A stretch of 64,000 nt of DNA. Source: Homarus americanus. Its lineage: Eukaryota > Arthropoda > Malacostraca > Decapoda > Nephropidae. Both the position numbers and the translations under genes were made by a program. This document shows, one piece after another, positions 35,005 to 48,566 of this stretch (positions within the stretch are counted from its first letter, which is position 1; every line of letters starts with the position of its first letter). Location of the stretch: the NCBI RefSeq assembly GCF_018991925.1, contig NW_024724368.1:3952209-4016208 (forward strand), in the 5' to 3' direction. The notes beneath the pieces were generated by a model. It did not search any database. It saw only the letters and a program-made list of their open reading frames with translations, and had not been told where the DNA came from.

Positions 35005-38000
35005 TCAAAATCCTCGAATCCACCACAACTTGACTGTACTCTCTCGGACTATCTTTTGACGGGTAAACAATGGTTTTGGGACATCACTTTCAGAACTGGA
35101 ATCCGATTCATATTCTGATACTGGTTCTGGAAAATGTCGCTGTCCAGAACTAGTGGCTATGATGGGACAATATGGATTTATGCTGCAAGAGGGGAAAAAA
35201 ATCACTAAATTAATGACAAAAATAAAATTAACAAGATATCATGAGAAAATACTTATTTATAATGTACAGTCAACCCTCACTTTACGCAGTTAATTCAACC
35301 CACAGGGTACCGCGGAAAGTGAGAAACACGTAAAGTGAACAACATAACATATGGGATTAATTGAAATAGAGACCGGGCCGACCCCCAAACTCCACTTTTT
35401 GACAACACACAACTATGTTGTAGTAAAAATATTATCCTAACTTTATGATGGTATGCACACACAATTAATAATTAAGAGAAATATCAATAATATTAGGTTT
35501 TTTAACACTTACATTAGTAGAAAAGATGGCTGGGCACACGGGGATGGGCGGTTGGTTCCGAGGCAGAGGGCAGATTAATTGGCCCTCACCTGTATCACTT
35601 GTATCACTATCCACCACAGAGGCTTGCAGGGCCTCTTTGTCAAACCCCTCAAAGTCCATATAAGTCCATATCCTCACTATAATTATCACTATCACTGACT
35701 TGGGCCGGCTGTGGTGGGTGGCGGGTGAAGAACTCGGTAATGTTTTGACGACTGGGCGACCTTGTGCACACCATGCTCGCGCCGCTTACACAACATGGCG
35801 GATGACGGGAGAGGGAGGGAGAGATGGCGGGAGGTTTGGATCAAAAAATGGCGCGGCTTGCCAGCCGCTCTCCGCGTAAAGGGGTACATGCACCGCGGAA
35901 TGTGAGCATTCCTGTTTCGGCAGGGGACCGCGTAAAGTGAGGGTTGACTGTATGCCTCTCCTATTTCTAATAGCAGCATACAATCCTTTTTTTCTTCACA
36001 TAACCTAACCTAACCTGATAATAAGACCTGCCAAAAATTTTAAATTGCCAATTAATTGTTTCGCTGACTTTAATTGACTTTAATCATCCAGTTACATTAT
36101 CATAGTTTTTGGTAGTTAGTTGGAAAATAATATAATAAACATCTGATTATCTTAAAAGCCAAATATGTCTACCGGTACTGTTACCACCACAGTAAGATAA
36201 ACAGGAGAGAGAGAGAGAGGGTGAGAAGAGAGGCAGTGCTGACAACGTGTTTGTTGACGTGTCTAATATGAAACAGATGGCCCTCGCCTCGGGCTGCGAT
36301 TGGGTGGCAATTGCTCACAGTAGTCTACCAATTCTTGCAGAAAAAACAACAAGCTGGTCAAACCCAAGACCCTAAAACGTAAATACAAACTCTAAATAAC
36401 TTTAATAAGTATATTTATGTGCTGTAATTTGATATTATACAACTTGTCTCCTGATGTATTGTAATTATTGATTGTCAGACCAAAGCTTACAGCCCAGAAT
36501 TATGTCACATATAACAGCAAGTACACTACAGACCTCATGGTACCACCACATTCCGGGTTGACACACCTCAGGTCGACCCTAGGGACTTGACCTCGCCCGC
36601 TAATGACTGAGTTAGCCGGGTGACCTACAACCTCACCTAACCAAGACACCTGGGCAGGACCACACCTGCACACAGCTATCCAGATCAAACCAGTTTAGTG
36701 ATAATTGGTTAGAGGTCAGAAGCCAGCTGGGCCGACCCCATATAAAGGCCCTACAGTCCCGTCCACGGGCATTATCATCATAATTATCATTCCATTGGGA
36801 TTATCATTCTGATTCTGGTTGCCATTCGAACATTCGAACATTACTCTGGAGATTCTCAGAGTCATGCTTGTCCTCTCCCCAGGTCGGGAGGGGGACTTCC
36901 CGACCAGACCCCAGCTAAGCAGAAGCCTCCCATAGGAGGCAGCCCAGCCAAGCATCCACTGGGCCTACGTCAGGGTACACGTGAGTCTTATCAGAACGAT
37001 TCCTAGAGTGAGTTACCTACTGTGGGAAGTGTATTCATTCAGGTGTGTCCGAGAGTCAGTGTCGAGTAACGTAAAACATAATGTGTTAGTACCCCGATAT
37101 AATAGTGATATTAATGTGTCCATGTCACTGAGTGAATTAATAAATAGTTGTATCGAAGAGGTGTTTAACAAGTTGTCCCTTTAAGAAGTAATATATGTGT
37201 ATTGACATACGAGATAAGATAAGCTTATTGACGCTGAGTAAATAACATCCTGGCCACGCTACCAAGTTTCCTATCTTTACTCTCTATTCTTACTTATATG
37301 TGTAATCATCTCCTCTCATTGTGTTCTGTCTCATTATAGTATCAACAGATGTAACATGAGTTATATTTAAGATATTAACAGGCTATGTACTGTATATTGA
37401 TTGTATTATTCATACTGTGTCCTGAGATAACAGCATTTGTTATATGTGAATTGTTCTTTGACAGGTTTTGACCGAATTATATGGTACGAGTCAACGTTGA
37501 GGGTTTATTTCTCCAGCAACAAACCAATAACGCTCCTATGAGCGTTAACAGATATTTTATAACCTATTTCCTGACAATTCGACACATCATATACAGCATG
37601 CAAACGCCTTTCTTGTTCATACACTCCTCTAAGACATTTTACTTATCTTTTGTCTCTAGTCAAGGCTGAGGGTGATTGTAACAAACACATTTCTGATATA
37701 GATGATGAAGATCTACCAACATAGACTTAAGTTTCAATGTCTTATTCAAGCTGATGATTGTTGGAATGTGGATTAGGATTCCATAAGTTTCAATGTGATG
37801 GCTGGACAAAAATCTGACAATGACTTTACTGAATCTATCCTTGTACAATTTGTGTTAACTTATCCAGCCATTACATACCTTATTCCATTGGTGCAGTCTC
37901 TGTGGGCAGTGAAAGATGATGAAGGCTGATGGACAATATGGGTGTATCCATACTTCGTAGTTTCATTGATACCGTGTTCCTCCAGATCCCATTTTAACAC

Positions 38001-38063
38001 TTCACCTTTGGTATTTCCTGTCACAAGTTAATCCCAACTTAATTTTGTAAATATTCTCAAACA

Positions 38064-38121
<58 letters not shown>

Positions 38122-41100
38122 TAAGGATTTCCAAAAAAGCAAATGTGGGGAACCATAATATACTATAATTTTAAATTATTGGATACCTTGTACCTACACA
38201 ACTAGAACTGTTATGATAGGTCATCACAAAGCACTACTGCAGACACGATTGTTCAAATGGTGAAATAGCCACTAAGGCCTTTTCCCTCAATGCCAGTAGA
38301 TTATGGTAAATTGTAAGAGAGAAAAATGAGGAACTAATCCTATCTTAAACTGAGCATGGTTAGTTTAGGTTAGGTTCATACTCTCTCTGTATCAATGGTG
38401 CAGATGACTATGGACAGCTATGCAGTATGCAGCTAGAGAGAGAATGATAACCCACTTGCTCTACAAATAGTGCACATTATGGGAAAAATAGCATATTGTC
38501 TTTTTCTAAGAGATAAACTTAATGCTTACCTGATATTAGAAATCTACTATGCTGTGGTTCCAAGTCAAAATATATTCTTTGGTTAGTTGAAACTTCTCGT
38601 TCATAGGCACATAATAGCTTTCCAGGATTTCTCATGTCCCAGCACCAAATTTCATTATTCTAGAAGGAAAAATAAAACAAGAGAATATCAGCACAACACA
38701 GCTACCCAGACTTTTGAAATAAAAAATTGCATGATTAAATTTATAATTAACTAAATCATAAAATGGAGGTGAACAAACAAGTTAATACAGTAATCTCTCT
38801 GCAGTCTGAGGCAGCACCAGCTTCTAATCTCCCTTTTAGAATGTTCTGGGTATTGTGGGGGAGTGAGCTAATGCTCTCATTAAATGCTAGCTACCTTACT
38901 TTAATATTTCTAGAGGCTAAATGTGGACATTGTGAATATGGATTATATAAAAATCATCACAAGTTTGCATCAGCTAAAAAAAATCACACATGCCTGAACT
39001 CACACACAAATATAAGTTACCTTTCGGGTTCCTGAGAAAAGTTTTGTACCATCTGCAGAAAACTGGACATGGGTAACCCCAGATGGGCATCCCTCTAACT
39101 GGCAAAAATGATTATTGCCATTTAGATTATAAAGGCCTGCCAATTATGAGAGAAAATATTCACATTACTAATGGTAGCTGTCAGGTATAGAGAAGCCTGC
39201 TTAATTCAATCAATTTACAAACAAAATTCTTTTACAAAGTCTTATTTACATAAATTAATTTCCAAAATAGATATAATTTATCATTGTAAATGAAGTCTTA
39301 TTTAGAATCCTGAAAATATCCGCCTTATTCTACAGCATGATGGGGATGTCTAAAAGTATTGCATGTAAAACATTTGTGGTGTCTAAAAATGTAAACATTT
39401 TGTGGCCTAAAAGCTTGTAACATACAGGTATTCTTGGTGGCCTGAAAACATGTGAATAATCTTCAGTATCAGAAAACTTGTAAAAATCTGTGGTGTCTGA
39501 ACACCTGTGATAAATGTGTGGTAACTGAAAACACATCTGTAAAATTTAAAAACCCTTGAAAACACTGTTCACTGACCTATAGTGCCGAGGTAAGTGCCAG
39601 CAGCAAAGACACTTGGCAACGGTGGGTTAAAGGCCAAGCATGAGATTATACCTGACTGACCTGGAATAAAAATAACAAAAGTTAGTTCTTGTCAAAGTGG
39701 GTTGGCAATAGCAAGGGTATCGAGCTGTAAAACCTGCTTTAAATTTGCCAGATGGTAACTGGAACACTATGCCACAAGGAAATCATGACTAACACACAAC
39801 AATGATGATGATGTCTCTCATGTGGGAGTAAATTTCAACAGTTGACCTTCCTTGTTTTGATAAAGATATTTTTGTTCTTAGTTTTAGATTGGCAAGTGAG
39901 GTATCAATAGAAAGGTTACTTCTTGTAAAATACAATGAAAATACAAAGAAAAGCATCTTTAGAAGAGAATTGGAATGATGGGGGACATTTATCTATACTG
40001 TCATATGTTATGTCTACATATATTAACCACCTAATAACACCAACCTTTCCTGTAGTCAGCCATGAGGACCAAACGAGTCTGAAACCGACCCCCCTATTTC
40101 CCATGTAACCAAGGTACAGTAGTATTCTGTTTACATGGATTTACTTTGTGCAGAGTTTTCCAGGAGCCTAACCACTATCAATCAAGGGTTTATTGTACAG
40201 TACAGTATTTAGTTCTATCTTATATACTTTCCTGGTGTATTGTTTAAAAGATGCTCCATCAGTGTGAGTATTTTAATTTCTAGTTTTCTTTGCAATAAGC
40301 ATCAATTCATTGTCTGTGGACCGATCTTCATGATTTATCTCAGGGTTAAACGTGAAAGGTATGAGATGAAATGATTTATAAAAAGAAGGGCTGCATTTAT
40401 ACAATCAGTGAAAGAAATATTTGTGGCAAGTTAATCCATGCAAGGTACAGAAATTACTGCATTTAGAAAACTCTCTCAAAATCAGTTACTTTATACAATA
40501 TTTTTACTTAAAAGACAAAAATATAATTGAAAACTGAGAACAGGAGATTATGACTGAAATGAGCATGCTGTCTGAGGTACAATAGCAGCTCTAAATAATG
40601 CCAAAGGAAATCTGACTGCGAGAGATCAGATGATATAAAATTCTACACTAGACACAAAGCGTACTCCATAAAATATCCATTACTAGTTACCAGGATAAAC
40701 TATTCACAAGTCAACCACAGTAAGATGATTCATGATATAAAAGTTAACCAAAAATTACTATGACATTATATTACACAAGTCAACCAAACTGAAGGTACTG
40801 TGAAGAAATTAAACATAATTAAATTTACTAAAGTGAAACATTACACAGGACAACCACAAACAAATGAGATAGTTACATATTTATAGTACACAGAATTATA
40901 CAGAGCTTATTCCAGGCTACCCACGCACTTTCTATTTTGCTAAAGTATCTGCCGGGCCGATTGGTGTCGAAAACACGAATACACTTGTTGAAGCCACAGA
41001 GAAGTTGTGATCCATCCTCATTAAACCCAACACAGTAAGCTGCTACCACCTGGTCAAGACTGTTAAATACAAATCGAACATAAGTAAGTCAATGTAATCT

Positions 41101-42876
41101 TAAGAGAATAATTTGACACACTATACTGTACCGTAAATTATATTTATTCTCCCTACACACCTAACATGATGACCCCAGAACAATATTATTCTTACATCAC
41201 AATCTTTGCACATCTCTGTAAATTTCATCTTTTCTTTCTTCTTCTTGGTGAATCACATCAACAATGCACACATGTACACAAAATGACATCAGACCTTGAG
41301 CCTTAAACTGGTACAATAGGGGCAATGAAGCAGAGCAAGTCTTGTGCCTTATTAGGGAATAAAAAGTGCAGTACAAGAAAGCTGCTAACATCTTAACCTG
41401 CCATCTCACATTTACTCTTACTGTTTATTTCAACCTTTTCTGACAAAGTTACTACAGTAAATCTTCATTTCTACATGGGTGTTATGTCCCACTGGGAATC
41501 TATTAAGCAATAGGAAAATGAAAGTTAGGGTACAGGAAACACCAGGACTAAATAATACTGTAGCTTCCACCATAATACTGTACTGCCCTTATATGCCAGT
41601 TATGAAATGAAATTTCTGTGTCAAGTTAACGAAACTTAAAAAAAATAAAAAAAGGTTGACAGGGTGTGAAATAAGGAATTTAAAATACAGGAGTCACCCT
41701 GTTTACTGTTCTTTCATAATTAAGTTGCTAATGAACTAGAGACGATATCCGTTTGGCATCAAGAAGTTTGCTTTTTATGTCATTGGCCATCTTCGGTCAG
41801 CATGTACCTACTTTGTGACACAGAGTGCACAAACATGCAGTGTTTCCACCTAAGTCCTTGTTTACACATCCATGCTTATGCTTGTGCTTAAAGGCAAAAC
41901 ATAAGATTCTTTGCTGTTCAGTGCATCTAAAGCATTAAACAGTATACCCCAACATCATGTCTCCAAAATGTGTAGTTCAAGTTTCAGTACAATGCCTAGT
42001 ATCAAGAAGACAAGAAAAATAATTAGAAAAGAAACAAAACTGGAATTCCTAAGATGGTATGATGCTGCTTGAGAAAAAACAAACAAAACAGAAGCACATT
42101 CCCCTATTCTATTACAGGAAAAATTATTTATGTTCTGTAAAAGAATCAGTTTCCAATGATAAGCTGGGACATCTTGTAACACGAGGAGGATCAAGGTACA
42201 ATACTGTACATGTAATGGTTTTAATCAGTAAAAGTGGAGTAATGCAATGAAGCATTAACACCAAGATGGTTTACACACAACATACAATTAGCATCAAATT
42301 AAAATCATTCTTGCCCCAGTTAAAATGGCTGAAGTTTGGAGTTTTCTTAACCTTAGACACACACATAATTGTTATAGTCCCAAAATTGAACTAAATAATA
42401 TGATAAATGAGTTTCCCAAATGTACAGTCACCCACAATAGTCCTATCGTCTCTCCTGCCATTTCGCGAATCCCGAGATTTAGACTTGTGAACCCTAAGCA
42501 GTAGACACTGATGCATCATTCTGTCCATAAATGCTTCAGATTCACGAGTCTCGTTCTCAGGATTTGTGGTTCGGGAGGAGACACAAAAAGACTCTTATGG
42601 GTGACTGTACATCCATATAAAAAGCATTTAATAATGGACTAAATCTTGCTAATCTAGTACTGTACTTACTGGTCATATGAATGATAACTACAGATGAGGC
42701 AACCAGTCCATGCATCCCATAAGTGGACTGGTTGATCTCTACACGTCGAGGCAAAACTGAAATATAAGCACGAAGAATATCCAGTGTTTCAATCATTTTT
42801 ACAAATCTCAATAAAGACTGAGAAGAACAGCCAGAACATAATATAATCCCTGAATTAATGCAAGTGTTGTGTATTG

Positions 42877-42935
<59 letters not shown>

Positions 42936-44680
42936 GTAATAATAATAATATCAATAAAAGGATGTAAGCAAGAGAGGGTCATTACACCTACCAGCATGTG
43001 CGAGAATCACTGGACTGCATGAGAGGATACCATGTGTAATCGTATAATAATTCCTTCTCTTGGATGGTGATAGCAGCCTTTGAGTATTGTTCACACTCCC
43101 CCATAAACCATGATTCTCCTGTAACCATAAATCCAGTTTTAAAATTATAAACAAGACAGACCATCAAGAAATGTTAAAAGATTCATTCTACAGCTGAACC
43201 ATCAAACAAGAGAGGTACCTTATCCTGCCCCTCTAAAGCTCTGGCATGACCTATACATATTCTACTCAGCTTAACTTAACACCAATCCTGTCCTTGACAC
43301 TCACAACAAACAAACATAAAGAAAGGCAGACATTTAGAGAAGAACATCCCATTAATACAGTAAAAGTAACAATAAACTGCATGGCTGGTTTTAGATCCAA
43401 GATAAAATAAGAAAGATGAATTATACCAGTGAAACAAGTTGAATGATAACATGATTTCCAATATTTCTCACAATTTTATGAAGTAAAGATTCAGTAAATA
43501 GTACAGTTTGGAGAACACTACAGAGAGAGGTGAGAATCTCAAGAAGACATGATACAGTAATTTCCAGAAATGGTATATACCGTACTGTACTAGCCATAAT
43601 GTATTGTACAAGAAAATACATGTATTGAGGGAGCATTAACTGATACAGTCATTAGAATGTAGCAGTTCTGTATATACAGTACTATAATAATAAAAGGACT
43701 TGTCTGTTGGTCTGTGTTCCAACCATTGTGTAAAATTCTCTTTACTATATACAGCTCAATACTTTGTCATCACTGCTATAAATAATCTATATCACTCGTA
43801 CAATATATCAGACAAAAAATCCTTACTCTGAAAGTCTCCCTGAATGACTGGTGTTGGTAGATTCAGAAGGCGCAATTTTTTATCATCACTCCCAACCAGG
43901 AGACAGGAGCCATCTGGTGACCTTTAAAGAAAACACGACAACAGATTGTAAGTACTGTACTATGATTTTTTAATTTATTCACATCAAGGAGGATTAAAGG
44001 ACTGAACCTGGATATTTCACTTCATAAGCGAGTTGGGACTAGGCAACTCACTTTAGACACCAACAAATCTATAAGCTTTAAAACAATAATAAAACTCACT
44101 TCAACTGATCGTGTATAAAATCAATGTTTAAAACTAACCATTTACAACCTTTAGTGAAGTTATCCTCTGGGATACTGAACTCCTCTTCATAATTTAGTGC
44201 CATCATCGGAGAAGTAAAGTTATATGTCATTAATGGCTGGTGGCTGTAGCCTTCCTCTTCTTGCACCGCCTCTTCATTACCGGCTTCTATCTCTATTCCT
44301 GTATTTCTTCCTTTATCATATTCTAAATAGGTAACTTTAGAAGGACTTGTTTCAGCTGCCTTTAAACTGCTACTATTTCCTACACCTTTCTGCAACTTTT
44401 CCCCGGGTATCATTGAAGAGCTAATCTCTAAACTCCTTTCTTTTTCATCAAATAGTTCATTTTTGCTATTAGAACCTGAACTCCTCTCCAGTTTCAGTTT
44501 CACCAATTGTTGTGCAGATTGATCCTCCTCCTCAGCCAACACTATATCACAGGAACTGGGTGGCGGCAATCCTAACACCTCATCAAGTTGTGCTAGAAGT
44601 TGGAACTTCTGTTTCTCCAGTTCCACATTGACTTCAACATTCAAAGAGTCAGCCTCATTGGTGCTGCATGTGTCATCCAT
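35005..44680 (-). CDS. WRAP53: Telomerase Cajal body protein 1 (WD40)
   Basis: WRAP53/TCAB1 is a WD40 protein that binds the CAB box of scaRNAs and telomerase RNA and delivers them to Cajal bodies. Coding exons in transcript order: 44680-44139, 43921-43827, 43118-42992, 42756-42670, 41059-40929, 39660-39577, 39136-39021, 38659-38530, 38017-37879, 35182-35005. All have GT..AG ends and compatible phases, giving 542 aa (human 548). Residues 1-180 are an acidic, low-complexity N-terminus ending in NFTKGCKW; then come WD blades with SPDGSCLLVGSDDKKLRLLN, PVHLWDAWTG, FNEDGSQLLCGFNKCIRVFD, GQSGIISCLAFNP, CWDMRNPGK..VSTNQRIYFDLEP and LKWDLEE, and the C-terminal IIATSSGQRHFPEP signature. The start ATG follows directly on an acceptor (ATTCCAG), so an upstream non-coding exon is likely. 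Introns carry MITEs and an (ATA)n array. Confidence 0.95.
35267..35950. mobile_element. Tigger-type deletion derivative in WRAP53 intron 9 (684 bp)
   Basis: The terminal repeats CAGTCAACCCTCACTTTACG (left) and its complement (right) are flanked by TA on both sides. On the - strand near 35640-35665 it retains a short coding remnant reading MDFEGFDKE, which matches the DFEGFEE motif near the C-terminal part of the Tigger transposase at 31038-32726. It is therefore an internally deleted element, not a de novo MITE. Confidence 0.85.
38067..38121. repeat. (ATA)n microsatellite in WRAP53 intron
   Basis: About 18 uninterrupted AAT/ATA trinucleotides, about 50 bp upstream of the exon at 38017-37879 in transcript direction. 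Confidence 0.95.
39350..39545. repeat. Degenerate ~38-bp tandem repeat in WRAP53 intron
   Basis: Imperfect units of the type GGTGTCTGAAAACATGTGA-ATA-T appear several times in a row (GTGTCTAAAAATGTAAACAT, GGTGGCCTGAAAACATGTGA, GGTGTCTGAACACCTGTGA, GGTAACTGAAAACACATCTG). It lies in the intron between the exons at 39660-39577 and 39136-39021. Confidence 0.45.
42425..42607. mobile_element. Short TA-flanked MITE in WRAP53 intron 4 (183 bp)
   Basis: The ends CAGTCACCCACAATAGTC (left) and, in reverse complement, CAGTCACCCATAAGAGTC (right) are bordered by TA on both sides. The second-level repeats GTCTCTCC / GGAGGAGAC continue the inverted repeat. It has no coding capacity. Confidence 0.8.
42880..42951. 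repeat. (TAA)n microsatellite next to a WRAP53 splice donor
   Basis: About 50 bp of TAA units, a short interruption (TACTGTAA), then five more units. It begins about 40 bp inside the intron after the donor of the exon at 43118-42992. Confidence 0.95.
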
Positions 44681-45572
44681 CTGGAATACAAACGTTATAG
44701 CGCATAAAGTCCCTTGACACTTCACTGCATGATGGAGGTTTTCAAATTTAGCATTCACCATTGTATATCACTTTATACTCTCATTCATAATTCAGTACAG
44801 GAGAGCATAAATGGTTACAAGACTGTACAAAACTATCCATAGTTGCCCTCACTTGTTGATACCTGAGCTATTAAAACAACGAAAATAATATAGCAGACAG
44901 AGTAAAGGATATTTGTGAGCCTTACAGTCAAAAAGGGCATTTATCAGAATACCTGTACTGTACCTGTATATGAATCGCAAACCACTGACCCCAACCTGTA
45001 CTGTTTGTGTATTGCTTAAGACCATTAATTCACGATATCATGATGGAGTATTTAAATGGAACAACTTGGTACAGAATAACCAGCGGGCAGAATGACCAGA
45101 CAGGGGTACTTGTGGACCAGCTATATAGGGAGACAAATTGACGGTTATACTATAATATACTGTGCTGTGCTGTGCCCTAAGAGCCCTGCAACTTTACAAT
45201 AATTTCTACAGGTGAAGGATTTCCAACTTTCTTAACTTTCATTTTTGTAATTTTTAACAGGATTTTGTTCATAGCAAACACTTTCCATCACCTGAAGACA
45301 CTACATTTGTGCTTCATCTGTTGACAATTATTTCCCAATGACCAACTGACACTACCCAGAGACCCTTCCATATACTGTTACCTTGGTATTATTGCGTTTA
45401 CACACCGTTCATTCCTACCACTAATCTATTATCATATTCGAATAAGACGTCTAATTATAAGATAATTTTCATCGATTACATTACCGGCGGAAATGTATAA
45501 TAACGGAGATAGCATATCTAAAATTTTCTCTATTTTCTTCCATTAATCTTCCTCCATTATCGCCTGCCTCAC

Positions 45573-45640
45573 CTCCAACACTGCGTGTGTCCTTCATAAA
45601 TCATCATGAGCATGCGTTCCCATACATGTCACGCAGCCAA
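45573..45640 (-). promoter_or_regulatory. Candidate WRAP53 non-coding first exon and promoter area
   Basis: On the - strand the sequence CGCAGTGTTGGAG is followed by a strong donor (GTGAGGCAGG), about 0.9 kb upstream of the coding exon acceptor at 44681. The right edge of the exon is not defined. Inference only; a 5' transcript end would settle it. Confidence 0.3.
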
Positions 45641-47189
45641 TCAAAAGTGTTTTTGCTTTTGGAACCAATTAAAATGATTTTGGGTTTAATTTGCGGTACT
45701 GTATATTTGGCCCAGTCAAATTCGAATTTTATTTTGGGTCTCTCATATTTTGATATTCAAGTTCAGTTCCAACCATAGAAGTCTGTGATGGGTGTCACTT
45801 AAAGTATATGGAACTGATTGCGAGTTTTTGGAAAAAAAACCTAGAAACAATTGCATTTTTTCGATCGCATGGTGTTCTTCCAACCTCAGTAAAGTGTACT
45901 AAGAGCAAGACTGAATGTAAATATCGCAAAGACCAACATATGTGGCGTCGAGTAAGAATCCCAGAATGCAACGACGAACAAGAACCAGGCCAATAAGGTC
46001 AGAAATAGGTGATTCCATCATATGGTGAGAGTAGGTTCGGTTAGGTTAGGTTGTTGTTGTTTTTTTCTAGTGTTTTTTGGTGCATTTTACCATGATTTTT
46101 TTCGGAAAACGTCCAATGGAAAAAAATCGAAAAAAAAGGCTAATTTCTGCCAGAAATGAAGGTAATATTCGGTCTAAACACACACAAATACACTAGAAAA
46201 ATATATTTTTGACTTTCTAACAGAGAACGGTGTGACAATGCAAATAATAATGAACAAATTTTGAATTTCTCAACTTCTTTCAGAATATTCTTTAGGTAAG
46301 AAATAAATTATCTAATGTATTTTTTTTCATAATGTTGCTGCTTCTTGAGGGAGTGTCCTCGAGTATTACCCACATCGACTTGGGGACACTTGGGCAGGGG
46401 ACACATGGATTGGGGGAGGGTGACACATTATCCTGTATCCCAAAGTTCATAAGACGGACAAGAACAGCACAGACAAAATACATCACACAGAACCACAAAA
46501 CTTTGAACAGATGTACAACCATTGGCCAGTTCACTACACTACCAACTAACAATATATATATATCTATAAAACACCCATCCATCCTATGACCTCTCTATCC
46601 AGTTTAACTACACCCACGTGTGATATTTTAGCTATGATATCAAATAAATTAAAATTGCAATATTATTCCTCATAAAATTAGGGAATGATTATGAAAACAA
46701 ATAGGAAAAGTTTGTTCCACCTTGGCGACAAACTCAAATGTTGTTGATAATGGTGGCCGACCGAGACAAGACAATGTTACGCAAATTACCTCGAAGAACA
46801 TAAAATTTTTATTTCAGTTTAGTTAGGTTTATTTACCATAAAAATAAATTAATTTGGGATTATATTATAAATTACAGTAAATTAGTATTATTTTAAGTAG
46901 ATTTTGTTCTTAGGTTTCATCTAAAACTTATTTAGTTCAGAGGTTCCGTTTGTTGTATAATTTTAACACTGGCTTTCTTTATTATTAAATTGTTGATAAA
47001 GTAAATCACAAAATGAAACTAAACTTATTACATCAAACTATTATTAGATCATATCAAATGATTGACATATTATTTAATTTGGATCAATTGGTTTTGGTTT
47101 GCAAAATACAGTGTACTTAGCAAATGCTGCAGCTTCTGAGAATGGGGTACTACTTGGAGCAGAGACGCGACCGAGAACAAATTCTGGCT
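45641..47189. other. Intergenic stretch between WRAP53 and the LINE
   Basis: AT-rich; contains GGTTAGGTTAGG near 46038 and a short TA run near 46552. No recognisable gene. Confidence 0.5.
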
Positions 47190-47589
47190 TGAATGTACTG
47201 TAATGTACAGTAATACTGACACATTCCTTGATAAGAGAGAGGAGTTTGAAACACTACTGAAGGTACACCAACCAGATATTGTAGGGGTTGTAGAACTGTT
47301 GTACAAGAACAGAAGAATCGACCCAGAGGAATGTGTGTTCAGTATTGCTGGATATGGCTGATTTACAAACCTTTCTCAAGAGACTTACAAGAGGGGTGTG
47401 GTTATCTATGCTAGGCAAGACCTTAGAGCCAGCCAGGCGAGGGTACAGGGAGAGGATGTTTTTGAAGAGTCCAAGTGGTGTAAAATTAAATTAAAGGGGG
47501 GGGGGGGGACCCTCTCGTCGAGTGTCTCTACAGATCCCCAAACTGTGGCCCACTAAATCAAAGGAACTTAAGAGCCTTAATAGACAACG
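47190..47589 (+). pseudogene. CR1/L2-like LINE: endonuclease domain, first part
   Basis: Conceptual translation gives YSNTDTFLDKREEFETLL, then HQPDIVGVVEL, RGVVIYARQDLRA and WCKIKL, which is the start of an APE-type endonuclease as in CR1/L2/Jockey-group LINE ORF2. A stop (GGATATGGCTGA, near 47356) and a frameshift around the G run at 47498-47508 break it. The domain is cut at 47589 by a nested LINE and resumes at 48567. Confidence 0.75.
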
Positions 47590-48566
47590 TTTCCATTAAA
47601 TAAAATGTACTCACAGAAAATTGACTCGATGTATTTTTAAATACATATGGAGTGGTATGTACCAGCAAATTAAAAGACAAACTCTGTATATACCTGTCAA
47701 ACAAGGTGGTATTGGCGTAGTTAATGTGTTTTGTAAAGCAGCTGCTATATTATGTACAACTTTCATAAAAATTGCTTCAGACCATGAAAAGAGGAAATCT
47801 TTAACTCCATATTATACAAGTATAAGGACCAGCTATCTATTAGAAATGAAACCTACGGATAATGTTTCCTACTTGTCTCCACCTTATTATAGTATTGCGA
47901 TCAATACTCTAAGAAGGTTAGCAAGGCATCATAACTTTCCAAATGTCAAGAATAAAGATGTATACAATATGTTAATATGGACAAAACCTGCAGTTGAAGA
48001 AAAGTATCCGCTGTTTAAATGGCCTTTTATTTGGGAAAATATTACTTGTAAATATATGGATCCTCACCAGAGAGGCTTCATATATAGGTTTATTCATGAA
48101 ACTCTACCAACAAATCAGAGACTAAAAATGTTAAACATAAAACAAGATGATAGTTGTGTAAGATGTGGTGAGGTAGAATATCCATTACATGTATTTTACT
48201 TCTGTTTCCATAACAAAGAGATAATTAAATGGTTTAAAAATCTCCTGAATACAGTCTGCAATGTCAATAGCAAATTATTTCTACATTTCTTAATGTTTAA
48301 TATTAACTGTAGTGATAATAAGGATAAGAATACAATGATCATGCTAATGTCAGATTACATTTACTGTATGTGGTTAAGTAGGAAAGAAAATTATAATGTT
48401 AAGGAGACTATAGCCTTTATTAAAGGCAGGATATATTATAATAAATAGATGATCAGGTGTATTTTAAAAGAAAAGTCATCCAAATATTTCACTTACAAAT
48501 ATGTTAATATGTAATATGTATACAGTATATATGTAAATTGTAAAATTTGTAAATAATAATAAAAAA
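47590..48566 (+). mobile_element. Nested, 5'-truncated L1/Tx1-like LINE with target-site duplication
   Basis: This 977-bp segment ends in an A-rich tail (AATAATAATAAAAAAA) and is flanked by an 11-bp direct repeat, AATAGACAACG, at 47579-47589 and 48567-48577. Removing it rejoins the endonuclease domain of the host LINE. Its own coding sequence is open for 275 codons. The A tail, 5' truncation and direct repeats are the hallmarks of target-primed reverse transcription. Confidence 0.9.
47621..48448 (+). CDS. C-terminal part of a non-LTR retrotransposon reverse transcriptase protein
   Basis: A continuous frame of 275 codons without stop, opening at the 5' truncation point, so the first codon is not a true start. 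It begins with a segment typical of the region after the RT fingers/palm in L1/Tx1-type elements (FKYIWSGMYQQIKRQTLYIP then GGIGVVNV) and carries a zinc-knuckle-like motif in CVRCGEVEYPLHVFYFC (C..C..H..C), the RT zinc-binding domain (zf-RVT). RT catalytic residues are absent because of the truncation, so it cannot be autonomous. Its intact frame indicates a young insertion. Assignment to Tx1/L1 rather than another zf-RVT clade is tentative. Confidence 0.75.
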   Translation: MTRCIFKYIWSGMYQQIKRQTLYIPVKQGGIGVVNVFCKAAAILCTTFIKIASDHEKRKSLTPYYTSIRTSYLLEMKPTDNVSYLSPPYYSIAINTLRRLARHHNFPNVKNKDVYNMLIWTKPAVEEKYPLFKWPFIWENITCKYMDPHQRGFIYRFIHETLPTNQRLKMLNIKQDDSCVRCGEVEYPLHVFYFCFHNKEIIKWFKNLLNTVCNVNSKLFLHFLMFNINCSDNKDKNTMIMLMSDYIYCMWLSRKENYNVKETIAFIKGRIYYNK

